Made by a program: the position numbers and the translations under genes
In this document: one piece after another, positions 9,287 to 18,219 of the stretch
Layout: each line of letters starts with the position of its first letter
How positions within the stretch are numbered: position 1 is the first letter of the stretch
From: Pseudomonas sp. GM50
GTDB taxonomy: Bacteria; Pseudomonadota; Gammaproteobacteria; Pseudomonadales; Pseudomonadaceae
Length of the DNA: 41,077 nt
Assembly: GCF_000282375.1 (NCBI RefSeq)
Contig: NZ_AKJK01000014.1
Location: 1-41,077, forward strand
Direction: 5' to 3'
Notes under the pieces: generated by a model
Database searches by the model: none
Told to the model about the DNA's origin: nothing
Seen by the model: only the letters and a program-made list of their open reading frames with translations

Positions 9287-11058
9287 ACACCCGAATTCCT
9301 TGTCGTGGGCTGATACTGCCGGCTCATGCTGAGCCCGCCCGGTGCCTGCGCGGCTTTTTCACGTTGCTGCTCCTGAGCGCCGGACAGCGCCTTGAGCACC
9401 TCCTGGCTTGGACCAAAGGCCTGCAAACGACCTTCGTTGAGCACCAGCAACTTGTCGGCCTGGGCCAGGGCCGAAGAGCGATGGGTGACCAGAATCACGC
9501 TGGTGCCCCGGGCCTTCATGTGCGCGATGGCGCCGGCCAATGCCGCTTCGCCAACGGTGTCGAGGTTGGAGTTCGGCTCATCCAGCACCACCAGGCTTGG
9601 GTTGCCATACAGCGCGCGAGCCAAGGCCACGCGTTGTTTCTGGCCACCGGACAAACCGCTGCCGTCTTCGCCAAGCACGGTGTCGTAGCCCTGCGGCATG
9701 CGCAGGATCAGTTCATGAACGCCGGCCTGTTGCGCGGCTTCGACGACTTTTTGCGGATCCGCCTCACGGAATCGAGCGATGTTTTCCGCGATGCTGCCGC
9801 TGAACAGTTCGATGTCCTGGGGCAGATAGCCGATGTAAGGGCCGAGGTCGTCGCGGTTCCAGCGATGAATGTCCGCGCCATCGAGCCGCACCGTGCCGCC
9901 CAGCGTCGGCCAGACGCCGACCAGCACTCGGGCCAGGGTCGATTTACCCGAGCCGGAAGCGCCGAGTACGCCCAGCACTTCCCCGGCGCCCAGGTTGAAA
10001 TTGACCATGTGCAAAGTCGCTGCCCGTTGCCCCGGCGGGCCGGCGCTGACTTGCTCGAAGGTGATCTGGCCTTTCGGCGCCGGCAGCGCCATGGCTTCAT
10101 CACTCGGCGGGAAAGCTTGCAGCAAAGCGTCGAGACGGCGGTAAGCGAGTTTGGCGCCGCTCCACTGTTTCCACACAGCGATCAACTGATCGATGGGGCT
10201 CAATACCCGGCCCATCAGGATGGAACCTGCGATCATCATCCCGGCGGTCATGTCACCCTGAATCACCAGCAAGGCGCCCAGCCCAAGCACCAGGGATTGC
10301 AGGCACAGGCGCAGGGTTTTGCTCAAGGAGCTGATGACCGCGCCGGTGTCACTGGCCTGATTCTGCAAGCCGAGAAAACGCGAGTGCACCTCAAACCAGC
10401 GTTTGCGCAAGGCACCGAGCATGCCCATGGCCTGAATGGTTTCGGCGTTATGCAGGTGACTGGTGGCCAGTTGGCTGGATTTCTGGGAAAACCCCGCGGC
10501 TTCACCCAAGGGCTTTTTGGTCATCGCCTCGTTGAGGCAGGCCAGCCCGATCAACAGTACCGCGCCTGCGGTGGCCAATACGCCGAGCCATACGTTGAAC
10601 AGAAAAATCACAAACAAATAGACCGGAAACCACGGTGCATCGAAGAAGGCAAACAGCGCCGGGCCGGTGACGAATTGGCGAATATGGGTCAGGTCACCCA
10701 GGGATTGCCCCGCGTTGCCCTCGCCCTTGAACAGGTTTCGCTCGAAAGCGGCTTGATACACCCGCAGGTTGAAACGGCGCTCCAGTTGGCTGCCGATACG
10801 GATAACGATAAAGCTGCGCACGATCTCCAGCAGACCGATGAAGGCAAAGAAACCGACCACCATCAACGACAACATCGCCAGGGTGGTTTCGTTTTGCGAA
10901 GACAGTACCCGGTCATAGACCTGAAGCATATAAATCGACGGGACCAACATCAGCACATTAATCAGTGCGGTAAAACACCCGACGCTGATCAGAATGCTCT
11001 TATAGTCGCCCAGTGCCTTGAATAACGGTGCAGTGGCCGGGCTCTTCGCCATCTTCAT
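9283..11058 (-). CDS. aprD: Type I secretion ABC transporter ATP-binding/permease protein AprD
   Basis: Inner-membrane exporter that powers secretion of the alkaline protease. Of 591 residues, about 1-310 carry hydrophobic transmembrane segments (ISVGCFTALINVLML; LVLGLGALLVIQG). The C-terminal ATPase has Walker A GASGSGKST at 366-374, the signature LSGGQ at 469-473, Walker B LVVLDEP at 489-495 and the switch His in VTHRSS at 526. No C39 peptidase domain is present, as usual for PrtD/AprD exporters of RTX proteins with C-terminal signals. The start MKMAKSPATA has AGGA 8 bases upstream; a further-upstream start would read through a perfect hairpin. First gene of the aprDEF block. Confidence 0.95.
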   Translation of the reverse strand: MKMAKSPATAPLFKALGDYKSILISVGCFTALINVLMLVPSIYMLQVYDRVLSSQNETTLAMLSLMVVGFFAFIGLLEIVRSFIVIRIGSQLERRFNLRVYQAAFERNLFKGEGNAGQSLGDLTHIRQFVTGPALFAFFDAPWFPVYLFVIFLFNVWLGVLATAGAVLLIGLACLNEAMTKKPLGEAAGFSQKSSQLATSHLHNAETIQAMGMLGALRKRWFEVHSRFLGLQNQASDTGAVISSLSKTLRLCLQSLVLGLGALLVIQGDMTAGMMIAGSILMGRVLSPIDQLIAVWKQWSGAKLAYRRLDALLQAFPPSDEAMALPAPKGQITFEQVSAGPPGQRAATLHMVNFNLGAGEVLGVLGASGSGKSTLARVLVGVWPTLGGTVRLDGADIHRWNRDDLGPYIGYLPQDIELFSGSIAENIARFREADPQKVVEAAQQAGVHELILRMPQGYDTVLGEDGSGLSGGQKQRVALARALYGNPSLVVLDEPNSNLDTVGEAALAGAIAHMKARGTSVILVTHRSSALAQADKLLVLNEGRLQAFGPSQEVLKALSGAQEQQREKAAQAPGGLSMSRQYQPTTRNSGV

Positions 11059-11080
11059 TGGTTTTTCCTGAGATATTAAT

Positions 11081-11100
11081 CCTCGCCTTACTTGGCGAGG
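11081..11100 (-). promoter_or_regulatory. Perfect hairpin just upstream of aprD
   Basis: CCTCGCC at 11081-11087 and GGCGAGG at 11094-11100 form a perfect 7-base-pair stem with a 6-base loop, ending 22 bases before the aprD start codon. In the message this would lie directly ahead of the AGGA ribosome site. It could define an mRNA end after processing or modulate aprD translation. It has no following T tract, so it is not a classic terminator. Confidence 0.5.
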
Positions 11101-11168
11101 TTCCAATTAACTGTCCGCACATGGGTCGAGACGTTCTTTTGCCGATATCGCTTACACATTAATAACAA

Positions 11169-11189
11169 CTCTTTGTTTTCTTCAAAGAG
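11169..11189 (-). terminator. AT-rich stem-loop after inh, possible weak terminator
   Basis: On the transcribed strand CTCTTTG, a 7-base loop and CAAAGAG are followed by TTGTTATT. It lies between inh and aprD. A second, GC-rich stem (GTGCCG/CGGCAC, 11248-11262) sits immediately after the inh stop codon, preceded by AAAA. Together they may partly terminate or stabilise the highly expressed aprX-inh message while letting some transcripts continue into aprDEF. Neither has a strong U run, so termination is uncertain. Confidence 0.35.
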
Positions 11190-11265
11190 CTCCGGTTATT
11201 GATCTGCTGCTTATAACGGCAATAACGAGCTTTATATTCAGCGCCTGGTGCCGGCCCGGCACTTT

Positions 11266-11691
11266 TCACTTAGGCGCTGCGCGCTCAAGCGTAATGCTCA
11301 GACCTGACTTCAAGGTGCTTTTATAAACCCCCTCAAGCTGTCGGCTGAAAAACACAATTCTTGAGCCTTCTTTACCGGTCACGGCAATGCCATCCGGTTC
11401 CGGGAACCAGCCTATCGCGGACTCGTTCAGCCAGGCGCCGAGGCAGTCGGCCCCCTCACCCAGGGTCTGGTTCAATTTGAGCTCGATCGTGCAAACATTC
11501 GATGGTTTGTCTTGCAATGCAAGGGACTCGGGTGAGTCTTGCGCGGTGATCAAGGTGGCCTGCCATTTCCCGGCGAGTTCTGACGGGTCGGCTAATTTAA
11601 GACTGCGTGCCATGGCTACATCTCCAAGAAACATCATCAGCGTCGCCAACAGCCACGCGGTTGCTCTGCAGGTAAAAGCGTTGTGGATCAT
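11266..11691 (-). CDS. inh: Periplasmic alkaline metalloprotease inhibitor Inh/AprI
   Basis: A 141-residue precursor with a signal peptide (WLLATLMMFLGDVAMA, about residues 13-28). The mature part starts RSLKLADPSELAGKWQ. The serralysin inhibitor family is an 8-stranded barrel whose N-terminal Ser-Leu-Arg-like trunk inserts into the protease active site. Here the SLKLADPSELAGKWQ start and the paired cysteines in NVCTIELK and GADCLGAW match that family. It protects the periplasm against AprX leakage. The ribosome site before the ATG is weak. It lies directly downstream of aprX after a strong hairpin. Confidence 0.9.
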   Translation of the reverse strand: MIHNAFTCRATAWLLATLMMFLGDVAMARSLKLADPSELAGKWQATLITAQDSPESLALQDKPSNVCTIELKLNQTLGEGADCLGAWLNESAIGWFPEPDGIAVTGKEGSRIVFFSRQLEGVYKSTLKSGLSITLERAAPK

Positions 11692-11747
11692 AGGGCGTTT
11701 TACTCATGGTCGTAGCCTTGTTCATAGCACCTACCGTTCAAGGGGCA

Positions 11748-11774
11748 GAGAGCGGCGCGTCAAGCGCCGCCCTC
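11748..11774 (-). terminator. GC-rich stem-loop between aprX and inh
   Basis: GCGGCGC (11752-11758), loop GTCAA, GCGCCGC (11764-11770), extended by GAG/CTC across one mismatch. The T-rich flank (CTCCTTTTTCC) is on the plus strand, so in the aprX direction the stem is preceded by A residues and followed by CTCTGCCCC. It may act as partial attenuator or 3' stabiliser setting the ratio of protease to inhibitor rather than as full terminator. Confidence 0.45.
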
Positions 11775-11787
11775 CTTTTTCCTTGAA

Positions 11788-13245
11788 TCAGGCCACGATG
11801 TCCGAGAACGCCGCCTGGCCAACGGTGCTGACCAGGAAGTCAGCCACGCCGTGCCCGGAGAAGTCCACCGACAACAGGCTATTGCCGCCCGAAGTGGTCA
11901 ACACCGCATCGCCTGCCGCACCGGTGAACGAGTTCACGAAATGCAGGCCCGCGCCTTTGGTGATGCCGGTCAGGTCGATCTTGTCCAGGCCACTGACAAA
12001 ATCGAGGATCTGGTCGACCGCACCCGGCTTGGAGTCGCTGCTGGCCGCGAACACAAAGGTGTCCGAGCCCGAACCGCCCCACAGTTTGTCCGCACCGCCC
12101 GCGCCGAAGAGGATGTCGTTGCCGGCACCGCCCTTCAACTCGTTGGCCACGCTGTTACCGATCAGCAGGTCGCTGCCCGAACCGCCAATCGCGTTCTCGA
12201 CGGTGACTCCCTTGGCGATGGACACGTTGCCCACCATGCCGCCAACGTCGGAGAACGAGGCTTCATTGAGATTGATTTTCTGGTTTTGAGTAAATCCGGA
12301 GAAATCCAGGGTGTCCTTGCCGCCCGCATCCCAGACCGAGAACACGACCTTGTCCGACGACGAAGACGCGCTCAGGAAGTCGCGGCCGGCGTTGGAGTTG
12401 AAGCCGTAGGTGGTATCACCGGTACGGGTGGTGGTGTTGGCACCGTAGAGTTTCTGAATGGCGGCGATATCATCCATCAGCGGGCCGGAGGAGTAGGCTT
12501 CCACACCGCCCTTGCTGAAGTTCTGGTCGGTATTGCTTTCACTCCAGTAGCTCATGACGCTGTAACCGCGGGTGTCTTGCCCGTAAGTCGCGTCATTGTA
12601 GGTCGGCGCGCCTTCACCAGCGTTGTAGTCGCCAGGGTGAGCCAGGCCCAGAGAGTGACCGATTTCGTGGGTCAGGGTCTGACGGCCGTAGTTGTTCAGG
12701 TCCGGCGTCTTGTTGACGTTATAGCCACTGCCCGTCAGATACCACGAAGTACCGTCATAACCTGCACCGGTGCCTGGCAAGTAGGCGAATGCTGCTGCGC
12801 CATCCTGACCACCACTGTAGTTCCCGAAAGTCATGTGACCGTCACCGCCAGAGGCTTTTTCGGTGAAGGTGACATTGGCCACGTCGGCCCAGGATTGCAT
12901 GGCGAGTGCGGCCTGTGCTTTCTGTTGCGCGCTGAACTGACTGAACCCGGTGATGCCGTGCTTGTTCATGGTGCTCGACGAGGCCGAGGTCAGGAACGTG
13001 TAGGTGAGTTCGATTTTGCCACTGCCGTCCTTATCCTGGTAGGCAGCGCCGTCACGCAGTAGCTGGGTCGCTGCCTGGTCGACGGAGTAGGAGGGTTTGC
13101 CATTGACCGTGAGATTGCCACCCCGATCATACTGATGGCTGAAACTATCGATCTGATTGTAGGCGGAACTGGGTGCAGCCAGCGCTTGCAATGGCGCAAA
13201 GGCCTGTTCGGCAAGATCAATAGCGTTGTCTTTTACTTTCGACAT
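11788..13245 (-). CDS. aprX: Serralysin-type extracellular alkaline metalloprotease AprX (AprA)
   Basis: A 485-residue secreted zinc protease of the M10B family, the heat-stable caseinolytic enzyme of P. fluorescens. The zinc motif [11 protein letters not shown] gives His193, Glu194, His197 and His203, and the Met-turn is SVMSYW with Met231 and Tyr233. RTX calcium repeats lie at about 355-397 ([35 protein letters not shown]). There is no signal peptide. The C-terminus ends SDIVA, the Asp plus hydrophobic tail used as type I secretion signal for AprDEF. The start [10 protein letters not shown] has AAGGAAG 7 bases upstream; an in-frame upstream ATG lacks such a site. First gene of the locus, so its upstream region carries the main promoter. 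Confidence 0.97.
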   Translation of the reverse strand: MSKVKDNAIDLAEQAFAPLQALAAPSSAYNQIDSFSHQYDRGGNLTVNGKPSYSVDQAATQLLRDGAAYQDKDGSGKIELTYTFLTSASSSTMNKHGITGFSQFSAQQKAQAALAMQSWADVANVTFTEKASGGDGHMTFGNYSGGQDGAAAFAYLPGTGAGYDGTSWYLTGSGYNVNKTPDLNNYGRQTLTHEIGHSLGLAHPGDYNAGEGAPTYNDATYGQDTRGYSVMSYWSESNTDQNFSKGGVEAYSSGPLMDDIAAIQKLYGANTTTRTGDTTYGFNSNAGRDFLSASSSSDKVVFSVWDAGGKDTLDFSGFTQNQKINLNEASFSDVGGMVGNVSIAKGVTVENAIGGSGSDLLIGNSVANELKGGAGNDILFGAGGADKLWGGSGSDTFVFAASSDSKPGAVDQILDFVSGLDKIDLTGITKGAGLHFVNSFTGAAGDAVLTTSGGNSLLSVDFSGHGVADFLVSTVGQAAFSDIVA

Positions 13246-13646
13246 AAACACACTTCCTTGTTTAGCAATGGAACAGTTTTTGTCCGATACGACAATCTCT
13301 GGCGAGATCGTCCTATCACTCGCCCAATGAAGGCGTATAAAAACTGACACAATTCGAAATCAAACGTCTACATTTTTTTTGACGTCAAATTGAGTGATTC
13401 CGGCGAACTCCAGTAAACAGTGCGTGCGCTGTCGAAATATAGTTTGTAGTTGAAGGTTTTAACCGGATTGTCCGACAATTTGCTATTTAAATATTAAATA
13501 TGGGTAAGTTGTTTTTCTGTAGATGAGTTCGCATTTTTTCGACTTATTAATATAAGTGCCAGTGTATTGCTATCAAGCAAATTAAACACACAGTTAGTTG
13601 TAGTAGTGGCCAGGGACAGAGCTCCGTGGCCACGCGAGAAATCGAC
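13246..13646 (-). promoter_or_regulatory. AT-rich upstream region of aprX with promoter-like and palindromic sites
   Basis: About 400 bases without a gene, clearly more AT-rich than the surroundings. A candidate minus-strand promoter is TTGATT (13358-13363) and TATACG (13334-13339) with an 18-base spacer. Palindromes include ATTGTCCGACAAT (13467-13479), TTGTC-N6-GACAA (13280-13295), ATCTC/GAGAT (13295-13308) and TTTGACGTCAAA near 13380. The AAGGA at the aprX ribosome site fits the ANGGA core of RsmA/RsmE sites; Gac/Rsm control of apr genes is known in Pseudomonas, but here it is inference. AT-rich DNA upstream would suit MvaT-type silencing. A GTGGCCA/TGGCCAC hairpin at 13606-13633 probably ends the neighbouring gene. 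Confidence 0.4.
13606..13633 (-). terminator. Hairpin downstream of the polyamine-binding protein gene
   Basis: GTGGCCA (13606-13612) and TGGCCAC (13627-13633), extended inward by GGA/TCC, form a stable stem 14 bases after the stop codon of the binding-protein gene. The following minus-strand sequence is TACTACAAC, so there is no U run. It is probably the 3' end of the four-gene operon. Confidence 0.4.
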
Positions 13647-14768
<1,122 letters not shown>

Positions 14769-14776
14769 TCAGAGGA

Positions 14777-15118
14777 TCAAAAAATCAAAACGTAGGTCTT
14801 GCGCACGGTTTCCTGGATGTCCCAGATGCCGAGGCTGTTGGCTGGCAACATCAGTGCATCGCCGGCTTCTATGTAGAGGGTTTCACCGTCGTCCGGGGTG
14901 AAGGTGCAGCGGCCCTGAATGAAGTGACAGAATTCCTGGGCAACGATCTGCCGGCGCCAGCGGCCGGGCGTGCATTCCCAGACGCCGGTTTCGACACCGT
15001 CGTCGCGTTCGACGCTGGTGGTCGAGGCCACCGCCATGGGCGCGCCCAGTGGCACGGCGACAGGGTTCGACTCTTCCAGCTTCAGGGTTGCGGTGTTCTT
15101 GAAGTGAGTGATTGGCAT
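14777..15118 (-). CDS. Small cupin-domain protein (DUF861-like)
   Basis: A 113-residue single-domain cupin beginning MPITHFKNTATLKLEES. The second half contains CHFIQGRCTFTPDDGETLYI and GDALMLPANSLGIWDI, typical of the DUF861/EutQ-like cupin group often encoded beside amine or amino-acid oxidoreductases. The reaction is unknown; no complete metal-binding His set is obvious. It starts 31 bases after the flavoprotein gene and is followed 44 bases later by the binding protein, so it is almost certainly co-transcribed. Upstream in-frame codons exist but lack similarity and a ribosome site. Confidence 0.82.
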   Translation of the reverse strand: MPITHFKNTATLKLEESNPVAVPLGAPMAVASTTSVERDDGVETGVWECTPGRWRRQIVAQEFCHFIQGRCTFTPDDGETLYIEAGDALMLPANSLGIWDIQETVRKTYVLIF

Positions 15119-15149
15119 GGGAGTACCTGTCGATTGAGAAAAATGCCGT

Positions 15150-16556
15150 TCAGTGCATGAAGCCTTCCATGAAACCCGCGACCCGACTGGCCAGTTTGCG
15201 TCGCCAGGGCGCAGTGGCCGGGTTGGCCAGGGTCTGGTCTTCGTGGACGAAGCTGCGGATGATCGCGTTGTAGCCCAACCAGCGGCAGGGCTCGGGTTCC
15301 CAGGCTTTGAGCGCGTCGAGACCACCCTGAGGAATGACCCACGGCTGGCGGACCAACTCAGTGTCGCGCTGAAGAATCAGGTCGGCCAGCGTCCGCCCGC
15401 CGAGGTTGCTGGCACCGACGCCCTCCCCGCCATAACCGCCGGACAAGGCGATGCCGCTGGCTTGATCGCAGAGCATGTGCGGCTTGAAGCGCCGGGACAT
15501 GCCCAGGTTGCCGCCCCACGCATGGGTAATTCGGACGTTCTTGAGTTGCGGAAAAAGTTCGCTGAACAGGTAGCGCCGCAACTCTATTTCGCTGATGGTC
15601 AGGTCGAAGTCATGGCGCAACTTGCCAGCAAATTGATAGCCGCCACGGGCACCGAACACCAAGCGGTTATCCGCTGTACGCTGGCCATAGGTGACTTGCC
15701 GGCTGCTTTCACTAAAGGCCTGGCCGTGGCTGAGGCCGATCTCGTCCCAGGTCTCGGCGGACAGCTGTTCGGTCGCCACCAGCAAACTCTGGACCGGCAA
15801 CTGATAACGGTCCAGCGGTGGCAATGTAGCCGCATAACCCTCTACCGCCGGCACGATCCAGCGGCTGCGAACCTGAGCCTTGGCCGTACGCAAACTGCCC
15901 GACTGCCATTGAGTGACCGGGCTGTTCTCATAAATGTTGACCCCCATGCGCTCCACCGCCCGTGCCAGGCCTCGGACCAACTTTGCCGGGTGAAGGGTCG
16001 CGACGTGCGGTGCATAGATACCGCCATAAGGTTTGGCAATTCTGATCTGTTGCGCCAATTGCTCAGGACTGAGCCAGCGGTAGTCGCTTTCGGTCAGCCC
16101 CTGGCGGTAGAGCGTGTCCAGATAATGGCGCAGGCTGGCTTCCTGCTCCGGATAGCGCGCAGCACAGTAAAGCACCCCGCCTTTGCGATAATCGCAGTCG
16201 ATACCTTCTCGTTCCAGGACGATCTCAACTTCATCAGGGATGCCGTGTAGCAGGTCGAAAGAGGCGTGCCGTTGTTCGGCCGGTAAATCGGCGAGCAAAC
16301 GATCTTCGCCCAGCAGGTTGCCCATCAGCCAACCGCCGTTACGGCCCGAAGCACCAAAACCGGCGGTTTGGGCTTCGACGATGGCAATGCCCAGTTCCGG
16401 TGCCAGGCGCTTGAGGTAGTAAGCGGTCCAGAGCCCGGTGTAACCGGCGCCAATGATGGCCACGTCGACGTCCAGATCCTGTTCCAGCGCCGGGCGCGCC
16501 AGCAATGGCTCGTCGAGTTGATCCATCCATAAACTGATCGTGCGCCACGCCTGCAT
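15150..16556 (-). CDS. FAD-dependent amine/amino-acid oxidoreductase (DAO family, PuuB/OrdL-like)
   Basis: A 468-residue flavoprotein. The Rossmann dinucleotide motif is VAIIGAGYTGLWTAYYL near residues 30-50, followed by ASGRNGGW, the second conserved element of DAO enzymes such as gamma-glutamylputrescine oxidase. The C-terminal half has WGGNLGMSRRFKPH and SGGYGGEGVGASN, matching the FAD-contacting end of the same family. The start MQAWRTISLWMDQL was chosen because GGAG lies 6 bases before it; a start five codons upstream overlaps that site. Neighbours (cupin, polyamine-binding protein, AraC regulator) suggest oxidation of an imported amine. The substrate cannot be read from the sequence. 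Confidence 0.88.
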   Translation of the reverse strand: MQAWRTISLWMDQLDEPLLARPALEQDLDVDVAIIGAGYTGLWTAYYLKRLAPELGIAIVEAQTAGFGASGRNGGWLMGNLLGEDRLLADLPAEQRHASFDLLHGIPDEVEIVLEREGIDCDYRKGGVLYCAARYPEQEASLRHYLDTLYRQGLTESDYRWLSPEQLAQQIRIAKPYGGIYAPHVATLHPAKLVRGLARAVERMGVNIYENSPVTQWQSGSLRTAKAQVRSRWIVPAVEGYAATLPPLDRYQLPVQSLLVATEQLSAETWDEIGLSHGQAFSESSRQVTYGQRTADNRLVFGARGGYQFAGKLRHDFDLTISEIELRRYLFSELFPQLKNVRITHAWGGNLGMSRRFKPHMLCDQASGIALSGGYGGEGVGASNLGGRTLADLILQRDTELVRQPWVIPQGGLDALKAWEPEPCRWLGYNAIIRSFVHEDQTLANPATAPWRRKLASRVAGFMEGFMH

Positions 16557-16607
16557 GCAAGACTCCACCACTGAAAACTTCGATGGCGTCGATCCTAGTG
16601 CTCGGGC

Positions 16608-17423
16608 TCAGGGATTGTCTTGCGCGCGTGCACGCAAAGAAATTTGTTTGGCGTAAGCCTTGGGCGACAGACCGGTGTGTCGACGAAAACAGCTGTAAAA
16701 CGCCGACAACGAATTGAAACCAGCCGCGAACGCCAGTTCGTCGATGCGCAGTGGCGGCGTGGCGGCGTCCAGTGCCGCAAGCAAATGCTGCAACCGCGCC
16801 TGATTGACGTAACGGTAGAAGCTTTGGCCGAGCACCTGATTCAGCAGATAGGAAATCTGATTGCGGCTGTACCCGCACTCCTTCGCCACCCGTTGCAGGT
16901 CAAGTTCAGGATCCAGGTACGGTTGCTGGCGCTGGAAATACTGTTGCAAATCCTCGGCCATGAAACTCAGCTGCCGCGGTGACAGCCCGAGCCGGCTGAC
17001 CGCCGGGCGCAGGTTGCGGGCGGCTTTGCTGGACGCTTGTTCGTGCACAAGCGTGGCGTATTCATTGACCCGCCAGATCAGCCCCTCACGTACGGTAATC
17101 GCCTCGCTGGTCCGAAACGACACCAGTCCCTCGCCGCCGCGAAGGGTGATGCGGTATTGAATAAACGCCGTGTTGCCGTCCAGGCGAATACGGTCCGAAT
17201 GCTCCAGGGCCTCATCCGGATCGCGCGGCATGCTGTCGCGCACATACTCGCGCAACTCATCCAGCCCCATCACGCGGTTCTGGAAAAAGTCGTTGTACTG
17301 AATGTCCGGGTGATAAAGCGCCATGACGCCGTCCAGATCCCGGTGTTTCCAGCGCAGGTGGTAACGCATGACCGTCTCGCCCGTGGCCTGGGTTTGCAAC
17401 GGACCATCATCATCGGCGTGCAT
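16608..17423 (-). CDS. Transcriptional regulator: NTF2/SnoaL-like domain fused to AraC DNA-binding domain
   Basis: A 271-residue protein with an unusual layout. Residues about 15-125 look like a SnoaL/NTF2-type small-ligand fold (RWKHRDLDGVMALYHPDI, YNDFF, GNTAFIQYRITL). Residues about 160-258 are an AraC/XylS double helix-turn-helix (LQRVAKECGYSRNQISYLL; IDELAFAAGFNSLSAFYSCF; FRRHTGLSPKAY). The N-terminal domain is the likely effector sensor. It precedes the flavoprotein gene by 51 bases on the same strand, so it may be the first gene of the operon and control it. A much longer in-frame start (17597) exists, but the extra 58 residues run into low-complexity AAAAAAA sequence; the start chosen (MHADDDG) has only a weak ribosome site. 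Confidence 0.83.
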   Translation of the reverse strand: MHADDDGPLQTQATGETVMRYHLRWKHRDLDGVMALYHPDIQYNDFFQNRVMGLDELREYVRDSMPRDPDEALEHSDRIRLDGNTAFIQYRITLRGGEGLVSFRTSEAITVREGLIWRVNEYATLVHEQASSKAARNLRPAVSRLGLSPRQLSFMAEDLQQYFQRQQPYLDPELDLQRVAKECGYSRNQISYLLNQVLGQSFYRYVNQARLQHLLAALDAATPPLRIDELAFAAGFNSLSAFYSCFRRHTGLSPKAYAKQISLRARAQDNP

Positions 17424-17622
17424 AAGGGACTCGACGAGAAAAAACCGAGCTTGCCGAAGTTCTCGCCGGGCTTCAATGACCCCGTGGAATGCCCCGGCAA
17501 TATTGGCCTTTCGCCACAAAATCGGTGTCTCGTGATCTGCGTCAAAAAAAAATGAACCAATCGCTAAACGGACTGAAAAATTCCACATGACTTTCACATC
17601 CGGGTGCTACTTTTAAAGACAG

Positions 17623-17634
17623 TCAACCGGTTGA
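17623..17634. promoter_or_regulatory. Perfect 12-base palindrome TCAACCGGTTGA
   Basis: It lies in the 278-base gap between the AraC-type regulator (leftward) and the DUF1652-like gene (rightward). Its symmetry suits a dimeric regulator. No matching second copy was seen nearby, so a role is only possible. Confidence 0.25.
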
Positions 17635-17701
17635 GCCATTGAAGGTTCTTCCCTCCTGACATGAGCTAAAGGAAGCGCTCGATGATTAAGGTGGGCAACA
17701 C

Positions 17702-17977
17702 ATGAATAAAGGTTCCTTCAGCAAAGTCACTTTTCCAAATGCCTGCCAGCTGATGCGCTGGCATTTTCATCCCATGGGTTTCGAAGCGACCATGGATGCG
17801 CCGGGCAGTATGGTTGCCCGGCTGTTCGACCGCGCCAGTGGTGAAACCATGATCGCCATTGCCGGCATTCCTTGCGCAACGGTCATGAATGCGGCGGATG
17901 TAGAACGAATCATCGAAGCTGTGGAAGATGAGCTGGAGGCGTTCATTCCGCCGGAGGCTCTCAAGAGTTATGCCTGA
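17702..17977 (+). CDS. Small DUF1652-like protein
   Basis: A 91-residue soluble protein with FPNACQLMRWHFHPMGFEA near the N-terminus and a helical acidic end (ADVERIIEAVEDELEAF). I recognise it as resembling the DUF1652 family of small Pseudomonas proteins, whose function is not known. AAGGTG lies 8 bases before the ATG. It is a single gene, divergent from the AraC-type regulator, and followed by a REP cluster. Confidence 0.75.
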   Translation: MNKGSFSKVTFPNACQLMRWHFHPMGFEATMDAPGSMVARLFDRASGETMIAIAGIPCATVMNAADVERIIEAVEDELEAFIPPEALKSYA

Positions 17978-17998
17978 TGGTCGGCACTCCACAGAACC

Positions 17999-18209
17999 TG
18001 TGGGAGCGGGCTGTGGCTAGAGAGCTTGCCTGTGGCGAGGGGGCTTGCCCCCGTTCGGCTGCGAAGCAGTCGCAAAATCGGTTGATGCGTTTAACCTGGA
18101 GAGTCGTGGTGTTTTTTTGGGGCCGCTGCGCGTCCCAACGGGGGCAAGCCCCCTCGCCACACAAGCCCCCTCGCCACAGGCAAGTCCCCTCGCCAAGCCC
18201 GCTCCCACA
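17999..18209. repeat. Nested REP cluster
   Basis: Two REP types are nested. The outer pair is TGTGGGAGCGGGC (17999-18011) and its complement (18197-18209). The inner pair is the TGTGGCGAGGGGG type arm at 18031-18054 and 18138-18161. After the inner pair come two more partial copies of the right arm (CAAGCCCCCTCGCCACA at 18162-18178, CAAGTCCCCTCGCCA at 18181-18195). It fills the gap between convergent genes and may terminate both. Confidence 0.88.
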
Positions 18210-18219
18210 TTGATTGCGT

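Noticed and set aside
9274..11025. 583-codon plus-strand open frame opposite aprD
   Set aside because: Antisense shadow of a gene with complete ABC-transporter motifs; translated product is low-complexity and Gln/His/Gly-rich.
17424..17597. 58-residue N-terminal extension of the NTF2-AraC regulator
   Set aside because: The extension crosses a run of A residues and has no similarity to the NTF2 domain; the shorter start precedes the fold directly.
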